From positions 63,273 through 127,272 of the forward strand of contig PHEQ01000004.1 of assembly GCA_002842985.1 (NCBI GenBank): DNA of 64,000 nt, written 5' to 3'. The DNA comes from Alphaproteobacteria bacterium HGW-Alphaproteobacteria-1 (GTDB lineage: Bacteria; Pseudomonadota; Alphaproteobacteria; Rhodobacterales; Rhodobacteraceae). This document shows positions 44,708-53,297 of this stretch, piece by piece; the stretch's first letter is position 1; the number at the start of each line of letters is the position of its first letter. The notes under the pieces are model-generated. The model did not search any database. It was given only the letters and a program-made list of their open reading frames with translations, and had not been told where the DNA came from. A program made the position numbers and the translations under genes.

Positions 44708-45751
44708 TCAGGCCCAGTTGCCCTTGGACATCAGGCCAAGGATCTCTAATTGCCGCCAGTTTATATATTTTTCTGACCATTTGCACCAAAGTTCGGGATT
44801 GTGGCGCACATGCTCGGCATAGGCCTTGTATTCGACGCTGCCGGCATAGTGCTGACGGCGGCTCAGTTCCTCCTCCGCCTTGGCGGTAAACGTATCGAGA
44901 AACTTGGCATGAAGCAGGATACCGCTCGCCCGCTCGCCGCCCCATTCATCATAGGTCAGGTTGAGACCGCGCGGCAAAAGCATGTGGGTCGAACTGTCAT
45001 AGGCATAGCGCCGGTCCCAGCGCACCAGTGGCGTCTTGTTGAGCGCGGGCGCCTTTTTCGGGTTATCGGCGAAAAATACCCGCGCGCGCGGCCCGCCCTG
45101 TATCCACAGATTGCCGTAAAGCTTGTTCTTCTCGATCATGTAATTGCCCGGATCGAACCAGGCCGCAATCTCAAGCGGGTCCTGCCCCGCGCGATAGGGC
45201 ACCGCGTCGATGCGTCCCTTGGGATACATGTCGAGCAACATCGCGCCAAAGCTCTTGACGTGGCTCGTATCGAGCCAGTCGGTCAGCGCGCGGATGGGGC
45301 GCGTATCGCTGAACGGGTAGATGAAGAATTCGTCAGGATCGACCACCAGCGTCCAGTGGCCGTGCCCATAGCGCCCCTGCAACCAGTTGAGCCAATCGAT
45401 GCCGAACCGCGCGCGCTTGTAACTTGCCTTCGTGGTCCAGACCGACACATCCGGTTGCCGCGCGAGATAGTCGGTGCCACCATCGCTGCTGTCATTATCC
45501 ACAATCAGGAAGTGCCCGATGCCAAGATCCCTGTAATACTGAAGAAAATAGGGCAGGCGCACATACTCGTCCCGTAACGTCGAAAACAGCAGCACGTCAC
45601 CGGGATTGATATGGCCCGTGCGATCAGCCACCGAACGCAACGAGAAATGCTTGCGAAAGGCGCGAATCTTGGCCCGTTTGCGCCGAAGCCGCATCCGGTA
45701 TGACTGCCAAATTTCCACCCTGCTCCGCCTCCGCGCAACTTTCTGCGCCAC
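44708..45751 (-). CDS. Glycosyltransferase family 2-like protein (Glyco_tranf_2_4 type)
   Basis: 347 residues from GTG 45751; no clear ribosome site is visible and a later ATG at 45694 is possible, but homologous openings seem to include the basic RMRLRRKRAKIRAFRKH segment at 20-36. Motifs HFLIVDNDSSDGGTDYL and LVVDPDEFFIYPF (DxD) are those of the Glyco_tranf_2_4 group. No membrane segment. First of the three-gene surface-glycan cluster. Confidence 0.8.
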   Translation of the reverse strand: MAQKVARRRSRVEIWQSYRMRLRRKRAKIRAFRKHFSLRSVADRTGHINPGDVLLFSTLRDEYVRLPYFLQYYRDLGIGHFLIVDNDSSDGGTDYLARQPDVSVWTTKASYKRARFGIDWLNWLQGRYGHGHWTLVVDPDEFFIYPFSDTRPIRALTDWLDTSHVKSFGAMLLDMYPKGRIDAVPYRAGQDPLEIAAWFDPGNYMIEKNKLYGNLWIQGGPRARVFFADNPKKAPALNKTPLVRWDRRYAYDSSTHMLLPRGLNLTYDEWGGERASGILLHAKFLDTFTAKAEEELSRRQHYAGSVEYKAYAEHVRHNPELWCKWSEKYINWRQLEILGLMSKGNWA

Positions 45752-45847
45752 ACACTATTCGGGACAGGTTAATACAACCCTTAGCCCGAACAAACCATTA
45801 AGATTCATGGAATTGTTGCCCTGTGCGCAACAATCAAACCAGGGCCC

Positions 45848-46399
45848 TCACTTCGGCGAGCGTTTCGCAAGGATCCTTTGCAAGGTCCGCCGGTGCATGT
45901 TGAGCCGCCGCGCCGTCTCGGACACGTTGCGGTCGCACAGCTCATAAACCCGCTGGATATGCTCCCAACGCACCCGGTCCGCGCTCATCGGGTTCTCGGG
46001 CGGCGGCGGAAGATCGGCCCCGTTGGCCAGAAGCGCGTTGGTGATATCGGTCGCATCGGCGGGCTTCGAGAGGTAATCCGTCGCCCCGATCTTGACCGCC
46101 GCAACCGCCGTGGCAATCGCGCCATAACCGGTGAGCACCACGATGCGGCTATCCGGGCGCTTTTCGCGGATCGCCTCCACCACGTCGAGCCCATTGCCAT
46201 CCTCGAGGCGCAGGTCGCAAACCGCATAGGCAGGCGGGCGCGCCGTGGCGATCGCACGCCCTGCGGCGACCGAACCCGCCGTCTCGACCTCGAAACCGCG
46301 CTTCTCCATCGCCTTGGCCAGCCGTTTCAGAAAGGCCTCGTCGTCATCGACCAGCAAAAGCGACTTGTCCTCGCCGATATCGAGCGTCTCCTCGGTCAT
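45848..46399 (-). CDS. regA: Redox response regulator RegA (PrrA/ActR)
   Basis: 183 residues, the exact size class of RegA. Receiver domain with phospho-acceptor Asp62 in YAVCDLRLEDGNG; Fis-type helix-turn-helix at the C-terminus (NVSETARRLNMHRRTLQRIL). RegA controls photosynthesis, respiration, nitrogen and carbon fixation genes in response to redox state. It lies 74 bases downstream of senC, with regB divergent beyond. hvrA, which follows regA in Rhodobacter capsulatus, is absent. Confidence 0.96.
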   Translation of the reverse strand: MTEETLDIGEDKSLLLVDDDEAFLKRLAKAMEKRGFEVETAGSVAAGRAIATARPPAYAVCDLRLEDGNGLDVVEAIREKRPDSRIVVLTGYGAIATAVAAVKIGATDYLSKPADATDITNALLANGADLPPPPENPMSADRVRWEHIQRVYELCDRNVSETARRLNMHRRTLQRILAKRSPK

Positions 46400-46473
46400 C
46401 GCGAGCCTCCTCCATGCGCCTATCCGTGCAAACGGTTCTAGCCCGTTGATTTTCCCGCGTCAAAACAATCGCG

Positions 46474-47106
46474 TCACTTCGCCGCGTCGATAAAGCACTG
46501 CACCCGCTCCGCCACCTGTTCGGGCGTCGCGTCACGGCGGAAGAACTCGACAAAGCCGTGCTCGGGCAGGGTGAGATAGCTCATGGTCGAATGATCCACG
46601 AGATAGAACGCCTCCTCGCCCTCTTTGGGGGGATGCGCCTGATAATAGGTGCGATAGGCCCGGCTTGCGGCGCGCACCTGCTCTTCGCTGCCTGTCAGAC
46701 CGAGCAGCCGGGGATGCAGGTAATCGGTCCATTCCGCCAGAACCTCGGGTGTATCGCGCGCGGGGTCGATCGAGATGAACACGGGCTTCACGATTTGCCC
46801 CTTCTCTTCAAGCAGATCGACCGCCTCGGCATTGCGTGCGGAATCGAGCGGGCACACGTCGGGGCAGAAGGTATAGCCGAAATAGATCAACGCGGGCTGG
46901 TCGATCACCTGCGCGTCGGTCACCGTCTCTCCGGTCTCGCTCACAAGCTCGAACGGCCCGCCGATCTGCGCCACGCCGCCCGCCACGTTCGAGGCGCGGC
47001 ATTGCGCGAACCGATCCTCGGGCGCGCTGCCCATGGTCATCAGATAGGTCGCGCCAAGGGCGGCAACGACGATCACGGCTGCGGCGATTGCGATCATCCG
47101 GGTCAT
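46474..47106 (-). CDS. senC: SCO1/SenC (PrrC) copper-binding assembly protein
   Basis: 210 residues from ATG 47106. One N-terminal membrane anchor (about 4-25) and a thioredoxin-like periplasmic domain. Copper ligands are visible: FCPDVC (two Cys) and the His in VDHSTMSYL. SenC supplies copper to cytochrome oxidase and influences RegB signalling. Gene order regB-senC-regA is the standard redox locus; here senC and regA are transcribed away from regB. Confidence 0.95.
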   Translation of the reverse strand: MTRMIAIAAAVIVVAALGATYLMTMGSAPEDRFAQCRASNVAGGVAQIGGPFELVSETGETVTDAQVIDQPALIYFGYTFCPDVCPLDSARNAEAVDLLEEKGQIVKPVFISIDPARDTPEVLAEWTDYLHPRLLGLTGSEEQVRAASRAYRTYYQAHPPKEGEEAFYLVDHSTMSYLTLPEHGFVEFFRRDATPEQVAERVQCFIDAAK

Positions 47107-47122
47107 CGGAACGGCTTGCCTC

Positions 47123-47141
47123 CTTGCATCCTGAGTGCAAG
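47123..47141. promoter_or_regulatory. Inverted repeat between senC and regB
   Basis: CTTGCA-N7-TGCAAG (47123-47141) lies in the 84-base divergent gap, 18 bases from the senC ATG and 50 bases from the regB ATG. Its symmetry and position suggest a regulator site or a leader element of the redox locus. The binding protein is not known. Confidence 0.45.
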
Positions 47142-47190
47142 CTAGATGTAACACCTCCTGCCCCAGACACAACGGGACCTTCGCGCACAG

Positions 47191-48543
47191 ATGACCGATA
47201 TCTCTCCCGATCCGCTCTCACCCCGCCCTGCCAGCCCGCTCATCCGGCTGCGCACGCTCATCCTGTTGCGCTGGTGGGCCATTGTCGGGCAGGCCAGCGC
47301 GCTTATCGTCGCCGACCAGGTCTATCGTCTCGATCTGGAGCTTGGCCTGTGTTTCCTGGTGATCGGCGTGTCCGTGGTCTCGAACCTTGTTGCCGGATTC
47401 GTCTTTTCCGAGACCAAGCGGCTGTCCGAGGACGATACCCTTCTCGTCGTGCTCTTCGACATGCTGCAACTGGCGCTTCTGCTTTATCTCACCGGCGGGA
47501 TGAACAACCCGTTTACCATCCTCATCGTCGGGCCCGTCACCGTCTCGGCCTCGGCGCTCTCGGGGCGGGCGACGCTGTTTCTGGGTGTCACGGCCATCAT
47601 CATCGTGACGCTTCTCATGCAGTTCTACCTGCCCCTGCGCACGGAACACGGCTTGCTCCTCATGGTGCCCGACGTGTTCCGCTTCGGCAACTGGGTTGCC
47701 ATCGTCATTGCGGTGGTATTTCTGGGGGTCTATTCCCGCCGGATCGTGCAGGAGATGCGCGCCATGTCCGACGCGCTTCAGGCCACGCAAATGGCGCTCG
47801 CACGAGAGCAGAAGCTGACCGATCTGGGCGGCGTGGTGGCCGCTGCGGCACATGAGTTGGGCACCCCGCTGGCCACGATCAAGCTCACGAGCGCGGAATT
47901 GGCCGAGGAACTGGAGGACCGCCCCGAGCTGCGCGAGGATGCGCTGCTCATTCGCGCGCAGGCGGATCGCTGCCGCGATATCCTTCGGTCCATGGGCCGC
48001 GCCGGCAAGGACGATCTGCATCTGCGCCGTGCACCGCTTACCGCGCTGGTGGAAGAGGCCGCAGAGCCGCATATCGGGCGCGGCAAGGACATCCGCTTCG
48101 ATCACGGCGGCCCGGTCGATCCGGTGACGCAGCCCACCGTTCTGCGCCGTCCCGAGATCATCCACGGGCTGCGCAACCTCGTGCAGAACGCCGTCGATTT
48201 CGCCCGCGAGACCGTCGCCATCGAGACCCGCTGGACCGAGGAGCGCATCACCCTGCGGATCATGGATGACGGGCGCGGCTTTCCCCCCGACATGATCGGG
48301 CGCATCGGCGAGCCCTTCATCCGGCGCCGCGCCACCGTGCCCGATCCGCGACGGCCCGGCTATGAGGGGATGGGGCTGGGCCTGTTCATCGCCAAGACGC
48401 TGCTGGAACGCTCGGGGGCCGACCTGACATTTGCCAACGGCGCCGACACCGTCGGAGCACTGGTCGAGGTAAGCTGGCCACGCGCGGTGCTGGAGGTATC
48501 CGCCCCCCCCGGTCTGGGCGAAAACCGTCTGATTTCCGACTGA
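47191..48543 (+). CDS. regB: Redox sensor histidine kinase RegB (PrrB/ActS)
   Basis: 450 residues. Six membrane segments (about 25-185) include the quinone-sensing motif GGMNNPF (102-108). The kinase core has His221 in AAAAHELGTPLATIK and the redox-active cysteine Cys261 in QADRCRDILRSMGR, both as in Rhodobacter RegB, followed by N, G1 and G2 boxes (NLVQNAVDFA, DDGRGFP, GMGLGLFIAK). It phosphorylates RegA when the quinone pool and this Cys are reduced. Divergent from senC. Confidence 0.97.
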   Translation: MTDISPDPLSPRPASPLIRLRTLILLRWWAIVGQASALIVADQVYRLDLELGLCFLVIGVSVVSNLVAGFVFSETKRLSEDDTLLVVLFDMLQLALLLYLTGGMNNPFTILIVGPVTVSASALSGRATLFLGVTAIIIVTLLMQFYLPLRTEHGLLLMVPDVFRFGNWVAIVIAVVFLGVYSRRIVQEMRAMSDALQATQMALAREQKLTDLGGVVAAAAHELGTPLATIKLTSAELAEELEDRPELREDALLIRAQADRCRDILRSMGRAGKDDLHLRRAPLTALVEEAAEPHIGRGKDIRFDHGGPVDPVTQPTVLRRPEIIHGLRNLVQNAVDFARETVAIETRWTEERITLRIMDDGRGFPPDMIGRIGEPFIRRRATVPDPRRPGYEGMGLGLFIAKTLLERSGADLTFANGADTVGALVEVSWPRAVLEVSAPPGLGENRLISD

Positions 48544-48552
48544 AGCGCCAGT

Positions 48553-48590
48553 GTCGCGGTGAGCGTCGGCGCCCCCCGTCACGCCGCGAC
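48553..48590. terminator. Hairpin between convergent regB and hydrolase genes
   Basis: GTCGCGG (48553-48559) pairs with CCGCGAC (48584-48590), extended inward by TGA/TCA after a 2-base bulge. It starts 10 bases past the regB stop and covers the stop of the hydrolase gene, so it could serve as a bidirectional terminator. No T-run. Confidence 0.45.
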
Positions 48591-49364
48591 GAAATCCTCG
48601 ATCAGCGCATGAAACAGGGCGGGTTTCTCGAGGTGCGCGGCATGGGCCGTGCGCGGCATCACTGCCAACGCCGCATCGGGCAGCCCTTGCCAGAGCGCCT
48701 CTACCTGCGGCCAGCGATAGGAGCGGTCGCCATCGCCCCAGAGCACCAGCGTCGGCATGGTCAGCCGGACAAGCGCGCCGCGCCCATCCCAATGGCTCAT
48801 CGCGTCAAGCCCGGCGAGGGCGGCGGCCTCGCTCGCCTGTGCGCCCAGTTCCGCGACGATCCCGAAGCCTTGGGCCGCCGCGCCCTCGCGGAACCATGTC
48901 GCGCCGATACGGCGGATGGTTTGCGCCACACCGTCGCACCGGACCCGCTCGCGCGACGTCTCAAGCGGCTCGAACCGGTCAGGCATGAGGCCAAGCGGCC
49001 CGGTCCCGTAGAGGACCAGCCGGGTGATGCGATCGGGATGGGTGGCGGCGATGTCCTGCACGATCATGCCGCCCATGGAATGCCCCAGAAGGGTGAACCG
49101 GTCGACGCCGAGATCGTCCAGGAGCGCCACCACCGCCGCCGCGAATTGCGCGATCCGGTCGGCGGGCGGCAGATCGGCGGACCCGGCAAAGCCCGGCAGG
49201 TCCGGCGCGATCACGTCGAACCGGTCGGCGAAGCGGGCGATCTCCGCCTGCCATTGCGCCGCCCCCCCGAGATAGCCGTGCACCAGAACCAGGGGCGTGC
49301 CCCGGCCCTTGCGCCTGTAGCTGAGACCGCTCTGCGCGGTCAGCGCATCTGGTCTGGCAGCCAC
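48579..49364 (-). CDS. Alpha/beta hydrolase
   Basis: 261 residues from GTG 49364 (read as MAARPDALTAQSGLSYRRKG), with GGAG upstream; it overlaps the dctM-like gene by 25 bases. Oxyanion motif LVLVHGYLGGAAQW, nucleophile Ser96 in LLGHSMGGM, acid in LWGDGDRSY and His in PRTAHAAHLEKP are complete. Its fusion to the TRAP operon suggests it hydrolyses an imported ester, lactone or C-C bond. The substrate is unknown. A longer frame upstream is a shadow of dctM. Confidence 0.85.
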   Translation of the reverse strand: MAARPDALTAQSGLSYRRKGRGTPLVLVHGYLGGAAQWQAEIARFADRFDVIAPDLPGFAGSADLPPADRIAQFAAAVVALLDDLGVDRFTLLGHSMGGMIVQDIAATHPDRITRLVLYGTGPLGLMPDRFEPLETSRERVRCDGVAQTIRRIGATWFREGAAAQGFGIVAELGAQASEAAALAGLDAMSHWDGRGALVRLTMPTLVLWGDGDRSYRWPQVEALWQGLPDAALAVMPRTAHAAHLEKPALFHALIEDFVAA

Positions 49365-50641
49365 AGCGCAGTCTCCGGAACAAGGATGAGAATGACGATC
49401 AACAGCACCAGCGCGCCGATGAAGGGCAGGCACCCCATGATCACGTCGCCGATGCTGACCTGCCCGCGCCCGATGCCCTGAATGACATAGAGGTTGAGGC
49501 CCACTGGTGGCGTCAGCACGGCTATTTCCATGGTGATCGTGTAGACCACACCGAACCAGATCAGATCGAACCCGGCAGCGGCCATCAGCGGAAAGATCGT
49601 GGGCAGGGTGATGAAGGTCATCGACACCGGCTCGAGGAACATGCCGAGCACGATGTAGAAGATGAGCACGATGGTGAGCACGAGGTATGGCGAGAGATCG
49701 AAACTGAGGAAAAGCTCGGTGAATTGCTGCGGCACGCGGTAATAGGTGAGCACGAAGCCAAAAAGCACGCCCGCCGAGAGCAGCAGCCCGAGATAACCCA
49801 TGGTGCGCATGGTGGCGAAAAGCGCGTCGGTGAAGCCCTGCCATTTGAGGCCACCGACGCCAAAGGCAAGAATCACGGTCAGGAGCGCCGCCACCGCTGC
49901 TGCCTCGGTGGGCGTGGCGATGCCCGCGTAGATGGCCACGGTGATGACAAGGCCGATAAGGCCGATGGGTGCGATGGTGGCGGCGATCTGGATGATCCCC
50001 ATTTTGACCGCCGACTCGCTGTCGGGGATATCCTCGGGCTTGAGGATGCCCCAGACCAGCACCACGATGGCGAAGGAGGTCACAAGGATCAGGCCGGGAA
50101 TGACGCCCGCGATGAAGAGATCACCGATGCTCTGATCGGTGACGATGCCGTAGAACAGGAGGATCAGCGACGGCGGCAAGAGCACGCTCAATGTGCCGCC
50201 TGCGGCCAGCACGCCGGAAGAGAGCCGCTTGCCATAGCCAAGGCGCAGCATTTCCGGCAGGGCCACGCCACCGATGGTCAGCGCGCCCACCATGGACGAG
50301 CCGCAAACCGCCCCGAACCCGGCACAGGCCCCGATCGAGCCGTAGGCGGCAGAACCGCGCACGCGCACGCCCTGATGCAGGAACTGGTAGAGGTTGGGGC
50401 CGATATTGGACTTGCCGATGAGTTCCCCGAGGAACACGAAAAGCGGCACGGCGAGCAGGATATAGTCGATCCACACCCCCCAGAGCTTCAGCTCTGCCGA
50501 CACGATCGAGGTATCAAAGGTCTGGATCTGCCACAGGAAGGGCAGCGACGCGGCAGCCAGCGCGAAGGGAATCGGCAAACCGATGGCGATGAGAAACATC
50601 AAGAGGCCGAGGAGACCGAGACCGACTTCATACCATTCCAT
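49340..50641 (-). CDS. TRAP transporter large permease (DctM type)
   Basis: 433 residues with about twelve membrane segments. Motifs GACAGFGAVCGSSMVGALTI and GGTLSVLLPPSLILLFYGI are typical of DctM. It couples sodium gradient to uptake of an organic acid. It starts 3 bases after the DctQ stop. The substrate cannot be told from this subunit. Confidence 0.95.
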   Translation of the reverse strand: MEWYEVGLGLLGLLMFLIAIGLPIPFALAAASLPFLWQIQTFDTSIVSAELKLWGVWIDYILLAVPLFVFLGELIGKSNIGPNLYQFLHQGVRVRGSAAYGSIGACAGFGAVCGSSMVGALTIGGVALPEMLRLGYGKRLSSGVLAAGGTLSVLLPPSLILLFYGIVTDQSIGDLFIAGVIPGLILVTSFAIVVLVWGILKPEDIPDSESAVKMGIIQIAATIAPIGLIGLVITVAIYAGIATPTEAAAVAALLTVILAFGVGGLKWQGFTDALFATMRTMGYLGLLLSAGVLFGFVLTYYRVPQQFTELFLSFDLSPYLVLTIVLIFYIVLGMFLEPVSMTFITLPTIFPLMAAAGFDLIWFGVVYTITMEIAVLTPPVGLNLYVIQGIGRGQVSIGDVIMGCLPFIGALVLLIVILILVPETALWLPDQMR

Positions 50642-50644
50642 CGC

Positions 50645-51148
50645 TCAGACCTCCTGTGCCGGGGTGCGGATCAGCTTGATCAGCCGCAGCGTTGCGTAAA
50701 ATGAGAACAGCAGCAGCGCGAGCGCGCCCGGTGCCCAGAACGCATAGCGCGGCCAGAGCAGGATTTCCGACGACGCGCCCGAGTTGAATGAGCGGATCGT
50801 CGCGCTTACGGCGGCCAGCGAGAAGAAGAGGCCCACGCCCAGCATCACGCAGAGATTGACCACCGCCGCCACCTTGCGCCCCATCGGCGGCAACGTGTCG
50901 GTCAGCATGGTGACCTTGGGATAGGCGTCCTCTCGCATTGCATAGGCAAGCCCCGCGAAGGCCACCGGAAAGAGCAGGAGCGCCGTCGCCTCCGTCACCA
51001 TCCGGTCGGGCGCGTTGAGCGCGTAGCGCGTGAAAACACCATAGGTGATCCAAACCATCTGCACGAGCACCACCACGGCCCCTGCCGCCGCGAGCCAAAC
51101 GACGGCGCGTTCCACATGGCCAATCAAACGGTCAAGACCGGTCTGCAT
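50645..51148 (-). CDS. TRAP transporter small permease (DctQ type)
   Basis: 167 residues, four membrane segments, with the conserved RMVTEATALLLFPVAF-like stretch between the second and third (DRMVTEATALLLFPVAFAGL). It forms the membrane complex with DctM. A hairpin at 51179-51204 separates it from the binding-protein gene. Confidence 0.93.
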   Translation of the reverse strand: MQTGLDRLIGHVERAVVWLAAAGAVVVLVQMVWITYGVFTRYALNAPDRMVTEATALLLFPVAFAGLAYAMREDAYPKVTMLTDTLPPMGRKVAAVVNLCVMLGVGLFFSLAAVSATIRSFNSGASSEILLWPRYAFWAPGALALLLFSFYATLRLIKLIRTPAQEV

Positions 51149-51178
51149 TGCAAGCCTCCCTTTGCCGGAGATGGGGCG

Positions 51179-51204
51179 GGTGCCGCCGTGCGGGCAGCGG
51201 CACC
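51179..51204 (-). terminator. Hairpin between TRAP binding-protein and small-permease genes
   Basis: 8-bp perfect stem GGTGCCGC (51179-51186) and GCGGCACC (51197-51204) with a 10-base loop, 7 bases after the binding-protein stop. No U-run follows, so mRNA 3'-end protection is more likely than termination. Confidence 0.6.
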
Positions 51205-51211
51205 GATCGGA

Positions 51212-52201
51212 TCAGGGCGCGTGCTGTGCGAACAGCGCGCGAACCTTGCCGGCCAGTTCGGGGCCACAGGCCTCGTTCACGGTCTCGTCCCACTTGCCCT
51301 GCACGCTGGCAATCAGTTCCATGCGCTTGGCCTTGGGGATCGAGACGGCAGCCCCGCCGCCCTTCATCACCGCATTGCCGACGCGCTGATCGACCCAATC
51401 CTCGTAGAGCGGCTTGAGCCACTCCTCTGTCTCGCGGGCAGCGGCCATCACGGCGGCCTGTTCATCCGCCGTCATGCTGTCGAATTTCGACTTGTTCATC
51501 ATGTACTGGATGTTGCCGTAAAAGAGGTTCGCATTGACCATGTAGGGCATGACATCCCACAGCTTCCAGCTGGAATAGGTGGCCACACCCATGTTGATGC
51601 CGTCCACCACGCCGCGCTCGGCGGATTGGAACACCTCCTTGGGCGCGACAAAGACCGGCGCGCCGCCCCATGTCTCGATCATCAGGCTGACCAGCGGCCC
51701 GATGGAACGGACCTGCTTGCCCTGAAGGTTGCCCAGATCCTCGATCCCGCCCTTGAACCACCATTCCTGATCATAGGAATAATTGGAGTTGAACACCGGC
51801 ACGAGGTTGATCGCGGCGGCCTCGTCGCGGACCAGATCGGCATAGGCGGCGTCAAGCTCGATCTGGCCCTCGAGGTCTATCGCCACCGGGTAGAGCGAGG
51901 TCACCCGGTAGCAGGGCAGACGCTGATCGGCGGGCATCCAGCTCATGTCAGAGACACCGCCCTGCACCGCGTCCACACCTTCGGACCAGCCATGCAGCGT
52001 GGCCGAGGGGAAGATCTGCACCTTGACGCTGCCGCCGGTCTTTTCCTCGACCAGCTTGGCAAAGTGAACGAAGCCGTCATGGCGGATGTCGGATTCGTTG
52101 ACATAGGTCGAGAGGCGGATGGTGGTCTCGGCCACGGCGGGCAAGGCGATGGTTGTTCCGAGGGCCGTGGCGGCGATCAGGGTCTTGAAGGGAAAAGTCA
52201 T
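51212..52201 (-). CDS. TRAP transporter solute-binding protein (DctP family)
   Basis: 329 residues from ATG 52201, preceded by AAGGAGATTGAC. Signal peptide MTFPFKTLIAATALGTTIAL with cleavage near AVAE. Core DctP motifs are visible (GKQVRSIGPLVSLMIETWG, FQSAERGVVDGINMG). The Arg that usually binds the substrate carboxylate would be in GKQVRSIGP. A LysR-type regulator is divergent, 198 bases away, and is likely to control the operon in response to the substrate. Confidence 0.93.
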   Translation of the reverse strand: MTFPFKTLIAATALGTTIALPAVAETTIRLSTYVNESDIRHDGFVHFAKLVEEKTGGSVKVQIFPSATLHGWSEGVDAVQGGVSDMSWMPADQRLPCYRVTSLYPVAIDLEGQIELDAAYADLVRDEAAAINLVPVFNSNYSYDQEWWFKGGIEDLGNLQGKQVRSIGPLVSLMIETWGGAPVFVAPKEVFQSAERGVVDGINMGVATYSSWKLWDVMPYMVNANLFYGNIQYMMNKSKFDSMTADEQAAVMAAARETEEWLKPLYEDWVDQRVGNAVMKGGGAAVSIPKAKRMELIASVQGKWDETVNEACGPELAGKVRALFAQHAP

Positions 52202-52364
52202 GTCAATCTCCTTGTTGGTGGGCTGCGAAACCGTTCTTGCGGTCTTCGTCATTCATTGCGGCCACCGGGCGCGTCGCCTGTGCGCGGAGTGGCCCATGAT
52301 CCGAGGCTAAGTCACAGGTCTGCGAGTCGGCCAATTCAAACATGTCATCAAACCATTCCGATCT

Positions 52365-52381
52365 TGCATAACATGGTCGCA
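52365..52381. promoter_or_regulatory. Possible LysR box in the lysR-TRAP divergent gap
   Basis: TGC-N11-GCA (TGCATAACATGGTCGCA) has the dyad form of a LysR-type site and lies 19 bases before the regulator's chosen ATG at 52400. It would overlap the alternative ATG 52373. Short arms make it only a candidate. Confidence 0.3.
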
Positions 52382-52399
52382 TGGCCCAGTCTGACCGTC

Positions 52400-53284
52400 A
52401 TGGACATCAACTGGCTGCGCGATTTCGTCTGTCTCGGGCGGACGCTCAATTTCACCCGCGCCGCGGAAGAGCGCAACATCACCCAATCGGCCTTCAGCCG
52501 TCGCATTCGCTCGCTGGAAAACTGGATCGGCGTGCCTCTGATTGATCGGGCCACATACCCTGTGCAACTGTCCGAGGCGGGACGGCAATTCCTGCCGGTG
52601 GCACAGCAGACGGTGGCCGATCTCACCGACACCCGACAGGCCATCCGCGAGCGCGCGCGTGGTCATTCCAGCTTTCAGCGTTTCGCCGCGCTGCACGCAA
52701 TCTCGGTCAATTTCCTGCAGCCGCGCATGGCCGAACTGGAGCGCACATATCCCGAGATGCGCACGCGGGTGATTTCCGACAACCTGACCGCCTGTTGCCA
52801 GTTGCTGAGCGAGGGGGGCTGCGAATTCCTGCTCTATTACCGGCATCAGGACGTGGCCCCGATCCTTGACGAGACCCGGTTCAAGCGCAAGGATATCTGC
52901 GAGGAACGTCTGATACCGGTGGCACAGCACGCGGCGGCGGCGCGACACGGCTGGTCACTGCCCGCGCGGGCGGGGCGCGAGGTGCCCTATCTCAGCTACG
53001 ATCCCAACACGTTTCTCGGCACCGTGGTCGATCAGACCATCGGCAACCGCCGCCCCGCGCTAGACCTGCGCTACATGGATGCGCTGGCCGAGGCGCTCAA
53101 GCGGCGCGCGTTGGCAGGGGCGGGCATGGCCTGGCTGCCGGAATTTTCGATCCGACCGGAACTGGAGGACGGCACGCTCGTGCAGATGGGCGGGCGCGAC
53201 TGGACGGCGACGATGACGATATCACTTTTCTGCTCGCCCGAACGGCTTGATGATCTGGGGCGCTTGATCTGGGCCGAGTTCTGA
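52400..53284 (+). CDS. LysR family transcriptional regulator
   Basis: 294 residues from ATG 52400 (MDINWLRDFVCLGRTLNFTR); ATG 52373 would add nine residues, neither has a good ribosome site. N-terminal helix-turn-helix (AAEERNITQSAFSRRIRSLE) and C-terminal effector domain (from about 90). It is divergent from the TRAP operon and probably activates it on binding the transported acid. It converges on mbfA with 13 bases between stops. Confidence 0.92.
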   Translation: MDINWLRDFVCLGRTLNFTRAAEERNITQSAFSRRIRSLENWIGVPLIDRATYPVQLSEAGRQFLPVAQQTVADLTDTRQAIRERARGHSSFQRFAALHAISVNFLQPRMAELERTYPEMRTRVISDNLTACCQLLSEGGCEFLLYYRHQDVAPILDETRFKRKDICEERLIPVAQHAAAARHGWSLPARAGREVPYLSYDPNTFLGTVVDQTIGNRRPALDLRYMDALAEALKRRALAGAGMAWLPEFSIRPELEDGTLVQMGGRDWTATMTISLFCSPERLDDLGRLIWAEF

Positions 53285-53297
53285 GCCCCCGCTGTTC

